Virus record (IMG/VR): IMGVR_UViG_3300010397_000061
Span: 1 to 43,245 of that record
DNA length: 43,245 nt
Reading direction: 5' to 3' (one strand)
Source: a virus
Shown: piece after piece, positions 22,959-31,927 of the stretch
Layout of the letters: each line of letters begins with the position of its first letter
Numbering within the stretch: position 1 is the stretch's first letter
Position numbers and translations under genes: made by a program
The notes under the pieces: generated by a model
The model's input: only the letters and a program-made list of their open reading frames with translations
The model's database searches: none
Told to the model about the DNA's origin: nothing

Positions 22959-23219
22959 CTATAGATCAATTAATACTTCACCATTTGCGTTACACACCCA
23001 AGGATATATTAATCCATCTGTTCCCTCCCAAAGCAAGACCTTGTTAAAATTCTCGTCTCTTTGGTCAATAGGGGTCATCGTAAAAGAAATCGTGTCCGTT
23101 TCATTGACCATCATCCCTCCATTGGATTCGTCAATCTTGATGGTCACTAAAGTGACCCCGTCCGTATTCAGAACGCCCATTTTTGCTCTTACAAAATTTT
23201 GATCCGCTGGGGCTTGCAT
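22959..23219 (-). CDS. Small beta-rich structural protein (86 aa)
   Basis: MQAPADQNFVRAKMGVLNTDGVTLVTIKIDESNGGMMVNET... has six or so predicted short strands and ends KVLLWEGTDGLIYPWVCNANGEVLIDL. It sits between a coiled-coil gene and the main fibre gene with gaps of 1 and 3 nt. Probably a fibre adaptor or decoration. No family is recognised. Confidence 0.6.
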   Translation of the reverse strand: MQAPADQNFVRAKMGVLNTDGVTLVTIKIDESNGGMMVNETDTISFTMTPIDQRDENFNKVLLWEGTDGLIYPWVCNANGEVLIDL

Positions 23220-23220
23220 A

Positions 23221-23709
23221 CTATTTCCACTTCACTGATTTTAATGCTTTAGAAAACGCATCAAAGGCTGTATCTAAATCTTTTCTATCCTGTAACTGCT
23301 TTTGAGCTTCTAGCTTAAATGCTTTCTTTTTATCTTCAAGTTCTTTTTCACTGGAAGCTATAACGCTTTCTCTTTTATCTAGCTCAACCTGCTTTTCTGC
23401 CTGTTTTTCTTTAAGCTGGCTATCTTCTTTCTGAGCCTTTGAAACGAATTCTTCCATTTGAGCAACAGAGGATTCGAGGCTCAGTTTCTTATTTTCTAAC
23501 TCTTGGTTCCCACTAATCAATTTAGCTTTTAATTCTTCTTGATACTCGCGCTCTCTGGTTGCTTTGACCACTTCTTTATTTAGTACGTTTAATTCCTTAG
23601 TGGTAACAGCAATATTATTCTCTAAATTAGAAAGACGCTTTGTAAAAACATCTAACGCCGCCAATTGATCGAAACTTAATTCCACATTTTTATCCGTTTG
23701 TGTAAGCAT
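23221..23709 (-). CDS. Coiled-coil protein (162 aa)
   Basis: Nearly the whole length is heptad-rich and charged (RLSNLENNIAVTTKELNVLNKEV, LENKKLSLESSVAQMEEFV, KRESVIASSEKELEDKKKAF). There is no membrane segment. With the similar gene at 24026-24550 it flanks a 104-aa structural gene. Such coiled coils may serve as fibre shafts or assembly factors. Confidence 0.65.
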   Translation of the reverse strand: MLTQTDKNVELSFDQLAALDVFTKRLSNLENNIAVTTKELNVLNKEVVKATREREYQEELKAKLISGNQELENKKLSLESSVAQMEEFVSKAQKEDSQLKEKQAEKQVELDKRESVIASSEKELEDKKKAFKLEAQKQLQDRKDLDTAFDAFSKALKSVKWK

Positions 23710-23711
23710 AT

Positions 23712-24026
23712 TTAGGCTGTTAATTCCGCAACGGTGTACCGAGGGCTAGTGCCTGCAATACTTATAATCCCCTGCCACATTGTTTCACCTTCCATAGCAA
23801 ACGTACCGCCTGATCCGTCATCGTTTCCCGTTCCGGCCTTTAGGACTACATGAAACACTGTTGACGAAGCTCCTGTGCCAAACCGAACAAATAAGGCGTT
23901 AGTCCCAAGATTCTGTATCATAAATGCACATCTGGCCGGATTAGCGGCTAGAGCCGTTGTGTCGCTCGCTATTGAGGGTATATTGGCCGTTCCAAGAGCT
24001 ATTTGCACACCATACTTATCTGCCAT
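23712..24026 (-). CDS. Conserved small virion protein (104 aa)
   Basis: Core motif NPARCAFMIQNLGTNALFVRFGTGASSTVFHVVLKAGTGNDDGSGG, then GIISIAGTSPRYTVAEL. I recognise this as a recurring phage structural family without a settled name; compact beta fold. It overlaps the next coiled-coil gene by 1 nt. Confidence 0.65.
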   Translation of the reverse strand: MADKYGVQIALGTANIPSIASDTTALAANPARCAFMIQNLGTNALFVRFGTGASSTVFHVVLKAGTGNDDGSGGTFAMEGETMWQGIISIAGTSPRYTVAELTA

Positions 24027-24550
24027 TATATTTTTCCTTCCTTGAGGCGCTTGATAGTTCGTTCCAATGTCCCCCTATCACTATCAAGTTTCCTCTGGTC
24101 ATTAGTTAATTTGATCCTAGCTGACTCCAAACTCTTTGAATCATTTTCAATCTGTACTTTTTCCGCCTTTAATCTTTGGCGAGTACTTGCTATCTCGTCT
24201 TGTTGTCGTCCAATATCTTGCTCCCATGCCACATTCCGTTCGTCAAAATCCCTAAGTAAGTCGGTTAAATTCTCTTGGAACTTCAATAACTTATCTACAA
24301 ACTCTGAAATTCCGCTTAATAATGCCTTAATTTGGGCATGATTCTGGTCTGCCTCTTCAACCATTTCCTTACTGTCGTCCACGACTTTCTGGATGCGATC
24401 CATTGCTTTCTTTTCGCGTAAAACCAGATATTCGGTTTCCTGTTCTTGTAATTTGAATAGTAGATTTGTGGCTTCTGATACTTTGAGATTAATATCAACC
24501 AGAGCCTTTGCAGAATCCATTTCTTGATGACTTATTGTATGTTGTTCCAT
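24026..24550 (-). CDS. Coiled-coil protein (174 aa)
   Basis: Long heptads cover residues about 15-170 (VSEATNLLFKLQEQETEYLVLREKKAMDRI..., RLKAEKVQIENDSKSLESARIKL) with few Gly/Pro. Similar in character to 23221-23709, suggesting a pair that could form mixed coils. Located between head and fibre genes. Confidence 0.65.
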   Translation of the reverse strand: MEQHTISHQEMDSAKALVDINLKVSEATNLLFKLQEQETEYLVLREKKAMDRIQKVVDDSKEMVEEADQNHAQIKALLSGISEFVDKLLKFQENLTDLLRDFDERNVAWEQDIGRQQDEIASTRQRLKAEKVQIENDSKSLESARIKLTNDQRKLDSDRGTLERTIKRLKEGKI

Positions 24551-24566
24551 AAAGGCTCTGTTCTAA

Positions 24567-25151
24567 TTAAACTAAAAGTTTTTCTAAACTAACTTTATTC
24601 TGTCGGCGATCAAACTTTATTCCCCGCTTCTCAAGTTCCGCTATAACCTCTTGCTTATCCTGAAAAACTACAGATTTAGGAACTTCGAGGCTCGGTGCCT
24701 TGACTTCTACTTGAGACTCTACCGGGCCTACTTTGGCCAATAATTCTTCTGTCATCTTCCGGTATTCTTCGACTTTCGCCATTAACAAGTCAGTCTGACT
24801 CTCGGCCACTGGCTTTTCTTCAGTGTACAAATCCGTCAGAAACTTATTTTTTTCCTGTTCCAAGCGTTCAGCGCTCCAAATCGGCACACCTGTCGGCACG
24901 CCTTTTTGATCTACTGTGGCCGCTGGGGAGGTGTTTAACACTCTCTTAGCCAGGTTAGTTGCTAACTGATGTCCTATGTGGTATGGAAGTACCACTGTTT
25001 CACCTGCGTCGATTCCCGGACTTCCCTTAGCTCCGTTAACAGCCCGACCATCGTACATACACCCCATTTCGGGAGTGAAACCAAATTCTGTAGAGTTGTG
25101 AAAAGAGACAACCTTATAGTCATTTGGATTTGAAACTACTGCATTTTCCAT
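24567..25151 (-). CDS. Conserved virion-region protein (194 aa)
   Basis: N-terminal domain has FHNSTEFGFTPEMGCMYDGR and VVLPYHIGHQLATNLAKRVLN, motifs I recognise from a recurrent phage head-region family of unknown role. The C-terminal half is a charged helix (LLMAKVEEYRKMTEELLAKV) and a basic end (LEKRGIKFDRRQNKVSLEKLLV), which resembles a small SAP/HeH-like or partner-binding motif. Confidence 0.65.
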   Translation of the reverse strand: MENAVVSNPNDYKVVSFHNSTEFGFTPEMGCMYDGRAVNGAKGSPGIDAGETVVLPYHIGHQLATNLAKRVLNTSPAATVDQKGVPTGVPIWSAERLEQEKNKFLTDLYTEEKPVAESQTDLLMAKVEEYRKMTEELLAKVGPVESQVEVKAPSLEVPKSVVFQDKQEVIAELEKRGIKFDRRQNKVSLEKLLV

Positions 25152-25188
25152 AGTTTCCTTTCCTTAATTACTTGGGCTTTGTCTTTCC

Positions 25189-25216
25189 CAAGATAGAACT
25201 AATGTTCTATATCTTG
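25189..25216 (-). promoter_or_regulatory. Strong hairpin between structural genes
   Basis: On the minus strand an 11-bp stem (CAAGAT-AGAAC/GTTCTATCTTG) with a 2-nt bulge and loop ATTA. No T tract follows, so it is not a normal terminator. It could set the level of downstream fibre genes relative to upstream head genes by processing or partial termination. Confidence 0.5.
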
Positions 25217-25245
25217 CCCCCCAAAAGAGGAGCAAAGACAGAACA

Positions 25246-25944
25246 CTACTGAATAAAGTAGCGAACTAAAGTACCCTGGTCCGCGGCGTCGTTTGCAACG
25301 ATGCAGTATCCAAGAGACTGTTCATCAAAGTCACCTTTAGCGGTTGTACCTTTAAGAACCTGACCAGTCGTATCATCCCCTGATACAAAAGATTCACCGA
25401 TAACGAGGACTTCACCGGCAATAGCTCGTCCATCACCTTGCTGTAAAATCCAGCCATAATCCCCAGAAACAGCCGACACCTGGAAGGCTCCCTGTGTCAT
25501 CTGAACTTTAGAGGTAATAGCTGCAATAACTACATTGGCCATTCCCCGATATACAAGATCGGAATCAGCTACTGCCAAAGCAGTCGCCAAAGCCGTTTCA
25601 GGATAAAGAGTAAGGGTGGTTGCACTATTGGTACGAATTTTGAAAGTCTGGCCAACACCAGTACCCTGGTTAACCACACCAATAGCGTCTTCATACGCAC
25701 CAACAGTTAAGCTGTTGGCCGCACGAGTAAGATATACAATGCGCCCCTGACCGTCCGTAGAAGAAGACCAAAGGTCAGTATCTACAGCAGCATCAGGAAC
25801 AACGATGTTACCCAATGCAATAGTCGAACCGTTTTTTACGAACTTCCACTCACGGCCATCAGGAGTTGCGGCCCGCTGTCCGAGCTTGAACTCACCCCTA
25901 GTCGTGATCGTCTGATAAACAGACTGAAAACTAATTTGATTCAC
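25246..25944 (-). CDS. Probable head decoration/structural protein (232 aa)
   Basis: GTG start at 25944. Beta-rich protein with FKLGQRAATPDGREWKFVKNG near the start and repeated Ala/Val/Thr strands (VVPDAAVDTDLW, ALAVADSDLVYRGMANVVIA). It ends with YCIVANDAADQGTLVRYFI. Composition and place two genes after the capsid fit a head-decoration or minor virion protein. A 6-bp hairpin (TGCGGC/GCCGCA, 25953-25967) lies in the gap before it. Confidence 0.6.
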   Translation of the reverse strand: MNQISFQSVYQTITTRGEFKLGQRAATPDGREWKFVKNGSTIALGNIVVPDAAVDTDLWSSSTDGQGRIVYLTRAANSLTVGAYEDAIGVVNQGTGVGQTFKIRTNSATTLTLYPETALATALAVADSDLVYRGMANVVIAAITSKVQMTQGAFQVSAVSGDYGWILQQGDGRAIAGEVLVIGESFVSGDDTTGQVLKGTTAKGDFDEQSLGYCIVANDAADQGTLVRYFIQ

Positions 25945-26002
25945 TTCTTTGCAGCCTTTAGGCTCTTAACCTATTGGCTATTCTGCGGCATCGCCGCATT
26001 AA

Positions 26003-27142
26003 TTAAGTTGCGTTGTAATAAGGAACCCACTGATCAGTACCGCCAATTCCAATCTTGAAGAATCCAGCAGGCGCATTCGTCTGTGGGGCAGCCGTTGAAC
26101 CGGTAGATGCGTTCATGTTGAAATTTTGCTTGGTAGCCGCAATACCCGTAGTGTCAATAGCTGCACCAGTCGTTAGACCAGCAAGCGTAAACTTCAGCCC
26201 AATACCTGAAGTCAATGATGCCGAGACAATAGACATCACTGTTCCAGATGTCAAAGCAGAAGCAGTTATCAATACCTGAGTACCAACAACAGAAGCTGTT
26301 GAAGATAGGTCCAACAATGCCCCGGTAGTAGTACTGGTATCGATAGAAGTTGAGCTAATACGCACTAAGGAACCACCGGAAGCAATCACTGACGTTGTAT
26401 GGGCAACAAGAAGCGCTGTACCAGTTGTTTGGCCCGTGGTGGTAACTGAAACCAATGAACCCGTTGTAGCAATAACGCCCGATGACGCAAGAGCCAAACC
26501 CTTTCCTGTGGTAAGTCCATTCCCTGTAATCACAGCCAAGCTACCGGTTGTAGCTGAAGCGGCCGTAATTGATAGCAAACCAGTCGTGCCGGTATATACA
26601 CCAGAGGTCGCAATTGCGATACCAGTTCCTGCGGTAGCCGCGCCCAAAGAGAGGTTGATGCCCCCACCGGAAGCGGTTACATTCGCACCACCACCCGTAA
26701 GAGCCATCAAGAAGCCATCAGTCAAACCAGTGGCTGACATTCTAAATAAGCCAGTAGAGGTGGTAGCGGAGTTTGCAACGATAGAAAGAACATCTCCAGT
26801 CGTTACGATCGTTCCAGCAGACGTTAATACAACTGCGTGGCCGCTTGTAAGCCCTGCGGCTGATAAAGCTACGATAGTACCAGTAGTCGCAGAATCTGCT
26901 GTGATTCCGACTACTTTAGAACCAGTAAAGATGCCTGTATTTGTAACCGTAAAGGCTGAAGCCGTTGTCGAGGAAGACGTAATATCTCCCAAAGCTACGA
27001 CTGCCGAGCCCCCGATTGTAGTGGTAGAGGGAAGCGTTACTGTCGCTCCACTCGCCACTGTGACTGCCAGTTCCGTGTAAAGCCCTTCGTTATGCTTTAT
27101 TACTGGAACATAATCTTCTATTCTCCTTGTCCCAATTGCCAT
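26003..27142 (-). CDS. Repetitive Gly/Ser/Thr-rich beta-solenoid-like virion protein (379 aa)
   Basis: The start is set to the ATG at 27142 (MAIGTRRIEDYVPVIKHNE) because AAAGGA lies 6 nt upstream. After about 40 residues the sequence is built from 12-13-residue units of the form G-L-T-[TS]-G-x-x-L-x-[IVL]. Examples are GLTSGHAVVLTS, GLTTGKGLALAS, ALTSGTVMSIVS and GLTTGAAIDTTG. The C-terminus (GFFKIGIGGTDQWVPYYNAT) looks like a cap. A head fibre or decoration protein is likely from its place just after the capsid gene. Confidence 0.6.
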   Translation of the reverse strand: MAIGTRRIEDYVPVIKHNEGLYTELAVTVASGATVTLPSTTTIGGSAVVALGDITSSSTTASAFTVTNTGIFTGSKVVGITADSATTGTIVALSAAGLTSGHAVVLTSAGTIVTTGDVLSIVANSATTSTGLFRMSATGLTDGFLMALTGGGANVTASGGGINLSLGAATAGTGIAIATSGVYTGTTGLLSITAASATTGSLAVITGNGLTTGKGLALASSGVIATTGSLVSVTTTGQTTGTALLVAHTTSVIASGGSLVRISSTSIDTSTTTGALLDLSSTASVVGTQVLITASALTSGTVMSIVSASLTSGIGLKFTLAGLTTGAAIDTTGIAATKQNFNMNASTGSTAAPQTNAPAGFFKIGIGGTDQWVPYYNAT

Positions 27143-27210
27143 GTATTTTCCTTTCAATCACCCTCTCGCGTAGTCTTTAAACTCACGGTAAACGGCGAAA
27201 ATACGTTAAT

Positions 27211-27294
27211 TTATTCTGCTTCTTCCTCTTCCGGCTCTAAATCTGCCGGAGGAACTGCCGGAGCTTCCTCAACCTTTTCTAATTCATCGCTCAT
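27211..27294 (-). CDS. Tiny acidic protein (27 aa)
   Basis: ATG overlaps the previous stop (ATGA, 27291-27294). The product MSDELEKVEEAPAVPPADLE... has 11 acidic residues and no hydrophobic core. Coupled placement right after the capsid region supports translation, but it is at the edge of what can be called. Confidence 0.4.
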   Translation of the reverse strand: MSDELEKVEEAPAVPPADLEPEEEEAE

Positions 27295-27494
27295 AGTTTT
27301 TTCTTAATGATATTTTTGACTACACTTTTTAGTGTCGTTTTTGGTTTAGCTTCTTTTTCTTTTTTAACCTCTTCTGGCTCATCAGGAATAAGTACGCCGT
27401 CTACGATTCGGCCACGATAATTGATAACCGTTTCCGTACCATCGGAATACTTGATAATCTGTTGAACCATGTGAGGCAATTGCTCTTCTGCCAT
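27291..27494 (-). CDS. Small protein after the capsid gene (67 aa)
   Basis: A folded-looking N-terminal half (HMVQQIIKYSDGTETVINYRGR) is followed by a Pro/Glu/Lys linker and a basic helical tail (TTLKSVVKNIIKKKL). It follows the major capsid gene by 10 nt. It may be a head accessory protein; no family is recognised. Confidence 0.6.
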   Translation of the reverse strand: MAEEQLPHMVQQIIKYSDGTETVINYRGRIVDGVLIPDEPEEVKKEKEAKPKTTLKSVVKNIIKKKL

Positions 27495-27504
27495 GAAATC
27501 CTTT

Positions 27505-28563
27505 CTAGCTTGCGCCGCTGAGTTGTCCCTGGAGTCTGTCCAAAGTGGCTACAAAGTTACCAGCGTAAATTAAGTAACCAACCTTAGTCAGTTGATCCAC
27601 AGGAGACATCATTTTACGGAACTGGAACCCACGAGTTGACTTTACATTCCCCGGAACACCAGAAGGAACAGCATCAGAAGTTTCCTTAAAGTTAGCAGTC
27701 ATGATGTTCTCGTCTTCGTAGTTGAAACCAACGAATCCGAATCCCTTGGTATTAACCAAGAAGAACTTGCCTGACGGCACTTGTTCGTCTTTGGCAATTG
27801 GAGTACCACGGAACGTCAAATAGACAAATCCCTGAGTACCGCCAAGTCCCGGACTAGCCGGAACACCACCCCAAGCATTCATGCGAGGGTAACCAGAGGT
27901 CGAGAAGTTGGCCCGAACTGAAGGAGTCAAGAGCGACTCGTAAGTAGACCAGATAGCCTTGGTAGTCAAAGCAAGATCAGGAGAATCCACGCCAATAGTA
28001 ACTGCATCATCAGCAGTAGCTAATTTAGCGAGAGTCAAAGCACCTGCGGAAGCCAGGTAATAACCCGACCAAGCTGTATAAGTCGAACGGGAAAGTCCGC
28101 CATAAGTGGCGAACAAAGTGGAATCCGAGGCTGCATTGGCCAAAGAATCCCAGTCATTACCTGTACCATTGCCTGTATACAGATTTTGAGCCATCAAGTT
28201 CATCAAAGACTGGGCTTGGGAATCAAATTCTGTATCTAACAGGTTTACGATTTGCTCGTCTCCCATGTTTGCTGTCGTTTCGGCGATTGCCACTACGACA
28301 GGCTTATTAGCCGCTTTCAAGTTAAACTCGGCAAACACACGAACATTCTGGCGATCCGTATCAAGTTTGTCGGCAATACCCATGTTCCCACCATTGGTGG
28401 TGTCCTGGTATTTAATCGGAAACTTATAGGAAGTACCTGAAGTCCATTCTTTCGGTTTTTGAAGAAAAGTCATCAACCCAGGAGTACCTGTGGTAACCTG
28501 GTCAAAAACCTTCTTCAATATAAATTCCCTAGTGGTCGTTGTAACGGCCGCATTGAATATCAT
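27505..28563 (-). CDS. Major capsid protein, HK97-fold type (352 aa)
   Basis: Length and content fit a capsid subunit: N-terminal arm (MIFNAAVTTTTREFILKKVFDQVTTGTPGLMTFLQ), then SYKFPIKYQDTTNGGNM, a helix-rich centre (TTANMGDEQIVNLLDTEFDSQ) with a Ser/Ala/Gly insertion, and a C-terminal part with GFVGFNYEDENIMTANF and VGYLIYAGNFVATLDRLQGQL. It lies directly after the Glu-rich scaffold gene (4-nt gap). Identification is from sequence character and gene order. Confidence 0.85.
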   Translation of the reverse strand: MIFNAAVTTTTREFILKKVFDQVTTGTPGLMTFLQKPKEWTSGTSYKFPIKYQDTTNGGNMGIADKLDTDRQNVRVFAEFNLKAANKPVVVAIAETTANMGDEQIVNLLDTEFDSQAQSLMNLMAQNLYTGNGTGNDWDSLANAASDSTLFATYGGLSRSTYTAWSGYYLASAGALTLAKLATADDAVTIGVDSPDLALTTKAIWSTYESLLTPSVRANFSTSGYPRMNAWGGVPASPGLGGTQGFVYLTFRGTPIAKDEQVPSGKFFLVNTKGFGFVGFNYEDENIMTANFKETSDAVPSGVPGNVKSTRGFQFRKMMSPVDQLTKVGYLIYAGNFVATLDRLQGQLSGAS

Positions 28564-28567
28564 ATTT

Positions 28568-29272
28568 TTATCCTAAACTCCTTAAAAACTCTACTGCGTT
28601 ACCGAATTGGCTAGGATCAGGTCTTGAACCTGTGGCCCCAGGAGACACGCTTACTGGGTCATTACGCTTAGCTATATTGTCAGCCGTAGTTTTCTGGACT
28701 TTCTTAGCTACATCAGCCATGTCTTTCATGTTCTGATATGCAAGTTTTAAGTCTTGAAAATGATACTTGGTAGCGTGTAAGAACAAAGCATTTTCATTGA
28801 GGTTGGGGTCAAGTTTCTTTACTTCTTCCAGTTGGCTAACAACTGTATTTTCAAGATTCTGCCTTGCCTCAATACGAGCCTGTTCTTTTGCCTCAATTTC
28901 CGCCAAAGTCTGAGCCTTAATTTGGTCAGCTAGTTCAGCGTAATCTTTGGGCGCGTAATTCGGATCAGCTAGAGGATTTTCGGGAGTTGCATTAATTTTA
29001 CTTTTCTCAATCTCAGCAAGAGTCTGAGATTTACGGGTAAACTCTGGTAAAAAGTTTTCTTTCCACTCTTTAGTTAAAGTTTCTCCGTCAACCTTTCTGC
29101 CATCAGGAAGCTCAAATAACTCTGCTTCTGGCTCGGCTGGTTGCGCCGCTTCTTCTACTTTAGTTTCTTCAGTAGTTTCTTCTGACTGCTCACTTGGTGT
29201 TTCCTCTGATGTTTCTAAAGGAACATTGCCAGATTCTTCACTGGGAGCTACGTCTATATTTTCTTCGTACAT
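28568..29272 (-). CDS. Scaffolding protein (234 aa)
   Basis: The N-terminal 60 residues are very acidic (Glu/Ser/Thr; ETSEETPSEQSEETTEETK). A short folded patch (EPEAELFELPDGRKVDGETLTKEWKENF) and a long helical domain (LADQIKAQTLAEIEAKEQARIEARQNLE) follow. The tail ends FGNAVEFLRSLG. This is the classic layout of a capsid scaffold located between portal and capsid genes. It should guide procapsid assembly and then leave. Confidence 0.8.
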   Translation of the reverse strand: MYEENIDVAPSEESGNVPLETSEETPSEQSEETTEETKVEEAAQPAEPEAELFELPDGRKVDGETLTKEWKENFLPEFTRKSQTLAEIEKSKINATPENPLADPNYAPKDYAELADQIKAQTLAEIEAKEQARIEARQNLENTVVSQLEEVKKLDPNLNENALFLHATKYHFQDLKLAYQNMKDMADVAKKVQKTTADNIAKRNDPVSVSPGATGSRPDPSQFGNAVEFLRSLG

Positions 29273-29385
29273 TTGTGTCCTTTAGGTTGCCCCTCACTAG
29301 CTTGGCCTTACGGCTGGAAGTGATTGCTTGACCTGTTAATTTGCACAGTTTCAGGCTCTCAATTGAAAAGCCCGAAATCTACAAA

Positions 29386-29691
29386 TTACTTTGATACCTT
29401 AAGATTCTGTCCTTTAAACAATCCTTGACTGATCTCGCCAGCATTATCTATGCCGCCGCTTTGGACAACATCACCCTGTACTGGGCGAACTTTCGGCACG
29501 CCTTTAGTTACTGGTTGAACTTTCTTTGCTTTAGTGCCGCCAATGATATCATTCATGCGGCCAGCTAAAGAACGACTTTTAGCTGGAACTGCGATAAGTT
29601 CTCCCGTGTCTTCTGCAGTAACTTTCATTCCCTTACTTTTCGCACTATTAATAAATTTCTGCGCTTTATTATGATAATTTCCTTGTGCCAT
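29386..29691 (-). CDS. Small basic head-region protein (101 aa)
   Basis: MAQGNYHNKAQKFINSAKSKGMKVTAEDTGE... is Lys- and Gln-rich with little hydrophobic core, ending LFKGQNLKVSK. It lies 12 nt after the portal gene and before the scaffold. It might be a minor head or DNA-binding protein. The 110-bp gap downstream has a weak inverted repeat but no gene. Confidence 0.6.
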   Translation of the reverse strand: MAQGNYHNKAQKFINSAKSKGMKVTAEDTGELIAVPAKSRSLAGRMNDIIGGTKAKKVQPVTKGVPKVRPVQGDVVQSGGIDNAGEISQGLFKGQNLKVSK

Positions 29692-29703
29692 ATATTTGTT
29701 AAT

Positions 29704-31749
29704 TTATTTATTCTTAGGTTGATTAGCTGTTTTTTCGCTTAATGCTTGGCTCTTCTCTGCCATCGTTTGACTATGGGCTTGGGCATCTGCTTTTAATTGA
29801 GCATCCTGACTGGCCTTCTGAGCCTCTGCGGTATGTTCAGCAAAAGTGATTGTAGGATCTACTTTAACCCCTATCTTCTCTAGGATCTGTACCTGTCCAT
29901 CAGGCTGAACATCTTTGTAAGCAATAGAAACTGAAGGAGGGTCACCTTGAGATTGAGGCTGTAATTGCTGTAATTCTTCAGGCGTAATCCCAACCGCAAC
30001 AGGAGGGTTTAATTTGTACTTAACTGCGTTCTGAGCGAGTTCTTTAGCGTTATCGTATTGAGCAATTTCCAGGTAGTCAGAGGGAGCCAAAAAGCCTTCT
30101 TTCACGTCATTCTGAGCCTGTTCAAACTTAAACTCGTCATCTACAGGTAAACTCTTACCAGCGATTATCTTTACTTCAATTCCGGCTTCAAGGTCATCCT
30201 GGATGATCTCTACCTCTTCTTGAGTTCCGTCTTTACCTTCAACTTTGGCACTGTGATACTCGGTATAACGGGTCTTGGCTAACTGCATGCCCCAATCAAA
30301 GACTTCTTTTGCTACATAATCCCCGACTTGTACGAGTTCATTAAGGCGCAAGAATGACTGTTGAATGAGAGCCAAACGTCCAGCTTTGGTTTCCTGTCCT
30401 TCTCTCTCGCCCCTAAAGGCACTTGAAGCGGCCATAATGTTGTCAATCTCGGAGCGAGAATCAATCATGTCGTCAAACACCATCTGTGGCAGGGGATTGC
30501 CTGTTTCGCGTGTAACCCCATCTTTTACTCCTTTACCCCATATAATTCCGCGAGTTTCAAAACGGATTCGCTGGGCATCACTCTTGCCCATTACCGAGGC
30601 ATCTACCTTGACTATTCCATTTACCAGTTCACAGTTCTCGTCAATATCCATCTTCCGCTTGTCTATCCCTCTCTGAAGTTCAGAAGACAAGGTGATCATG
30701 TCTGTCCGGCCTATGGGGGTATTTTCATTGTTAAAGATCGTAGCGAAGATATAAGGCTTGCGGGGATTCTCGAAGTAATTAAAAAAATACGGTTTATACT
30801 GCGGGGCTTGATCTTGAGGAACCTCCGGGACTTCGGGTTGAGGATTTATGAGATTCTTGACTGCCTTAACGCCTTTATCTATAAGCGTTTCGGCTGGCTT
30901 AGGAGCCACGCTAGCTTTTCGGGTATCTTGTTCTAACTTGATTTGTTGTAATAAATCCCTTCGAGCCTGTCCTTCTAATTGAGTAATTTGGGTTTCTTCG
31001 TCTTCGGTGATTAAAATCCCTTCCCAATCCCAATAAGGGTTTTTAACAGTATCAAGGATAATGTTATCTAATTTGAAAATTACATAATCACCAATCCAGG
31101 CTTCCTTGTACTTAACATCTGGATTTTTAATGTACAACTGAATTTCATCCGTAATCCCGTATTTCTTCATTAACTCAACTTTCTTTGCCGGAAAACGGTC
31201 AATTACTGCGCACAAATTATCTTCGATCTCTTCTATGGCAAATTCACTATCCTGTTCTTTGCGGGCGTACTTTCCAACCCTGATCTTCGTGGAATCTACC
31301 GCTCTAAAATCAAAATCATTTATGGTCGGATTCCAGAAAGCTTTGATAACAATCAAGCGTGCAAAATATAGATTTCTATACCCCATACGCATTGTTTCTT
31401 TCACATTACGATCAAGGTATTTTTTTCTAAAGAACCATTCCAATCGCCTAGCCGTATCTTGGGCAACCTGCCCCTTGCTTCCAGCTAAGATGTTAACTCC
31501 CGGTGGGTTAGCGATCAGAGAATTTATAACCGCTTCCATGTTCACGAAGATACGGTTTGCGTGTACCACCCAACGCTTACGATTAAATGGAAGCCAGCTT
31601 ACCCAATCGGCTTTATTAGCATAGATAGCCGTATTCTGCTTATAGATTTTATCTACTTGATCCCACAACTCAGACGAAGAAGTCCACCTTGCTTCTACAA
31701 GTTTTGATTGTTCGTCCTCCGATAAGGTTTTGATGTCTATCTTGGCCAA
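29704..31749 (-). CDS. Portal protein, podovirus-like (681 aa)
   Basis: Typical portal features: N-terminal ARWTSSSELWDQVDKIYKQN, NRIFVNMEAVINSLIANPPGVNI, a basic stem region (WFFRKKYLDRNVKETMRMGY), a crown/wing region with NIMAASSAFRGEREGQETKAGRLALIQQSFLRLNELV, and a Gln-rich C-terminus (EELQQLQPQSQGD...). Length is similar to the 725-residue P22 portal. The annotated start is TTG at 31749 with GGGGG about 14 nt upstream; a hairpin (ACCCC...GGGGT) precedes it. It would be the DNA channel at the capsid vertex. Confidence 0.88.
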   Translation of the reverse strand: MAKIDIKTLSEDEQSKLVEARWTSSSELWDQVDKIYKQNTAIYANKADWVSWLPFNRKRWVVHANRIFVNMEAVINSLIANPPGVNILAGSKGQVAQDTARRLEWFFRKKYLDRNVKETMRMGYRNLYFARLIVIKAFWNPTINDFDFRAVDSTKIRVGKYARKEQDSEFAIEEIEDNLCAVIDRFPAKKVELMKKYGITDEIQLYIKNPDVKYKEAWIGDYVIFKLDNIILDTVKNPYWDWEGILITEDEETQITQLEGQARRDLLQQIKLEQDTRKASVAPKPAETLIDKGVKAVKNLINPQPEVPEVPQDQAPQYKPYFFNYFENPRKPYIFATIFNNENTPIGRTDMITLSSELQRGIDKRKMDIDENCELVNGIVKVDASVMGKSDAQRIRFETRGIIWGKGVKDGVTRETGNPLPQMVFDDMIDSRSEIDNIMAASSAFRGEREGQETKAGRLALIQQSFLRLNELVQVGDYVAKEVFDWGMQLAKTRYTEYHSAKVEGKDGTQEEVEIIQDDLEAGIEVKIIAGKSLPVDDEFKFEQAQNDVKEGFLAPSDYLEIAQYDNAKELAQNAVKYKLNPPVAVGITPEELQQLQPQSQGDPPSVSIAYKDVQPDGQVQILEKIGVKVDPTITFAEHTAEAQKASQDAQLKADAQAHSQTMAEKSQALSEKTANQPKNK

Positions 31750-31834
31750 TATTTATGTGCTTACCCCCGTATTTCAGGGGTTTCACTAGCTATAAAAGCT
31801 GTGTGAAGTCGCAATCAAATGCGAGAGTAAACGC

Positions 31835-31884
31835 AAAAAAGGGCTGAACGCCCAACCCCAATAATGAGATTAGATGTTCAGCCC
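31835..31884 (-). terminator. Intrinsic terminator between promoter and portal gene
   Basis: On the minus strand a perfect 9-bp stem (GGGCTGAAC/GTTCAGCCC, 31884-31876 with 31849-31841) and a 26-nt loop are followed by T6. It lies about 45 bp after the start site of the promoter at 31928-31956 and before portal, so late transcription must read through it. Confidence 0.85.
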
Positions 31885-31927
31885 TCGTGATGTACACGTC
31901 AGACTTTTTTGATATTCAGTTACCCCT

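Noticed and set aside
26436-27080. 214-residue plus-strand frame opposite the repetitive head protein
   Set aside because: It is a shadow of the Thr/Ser/Gly/Ala-rich minus-strand gene, with Val/Pro/Ala-rich composition and no ribosome site.
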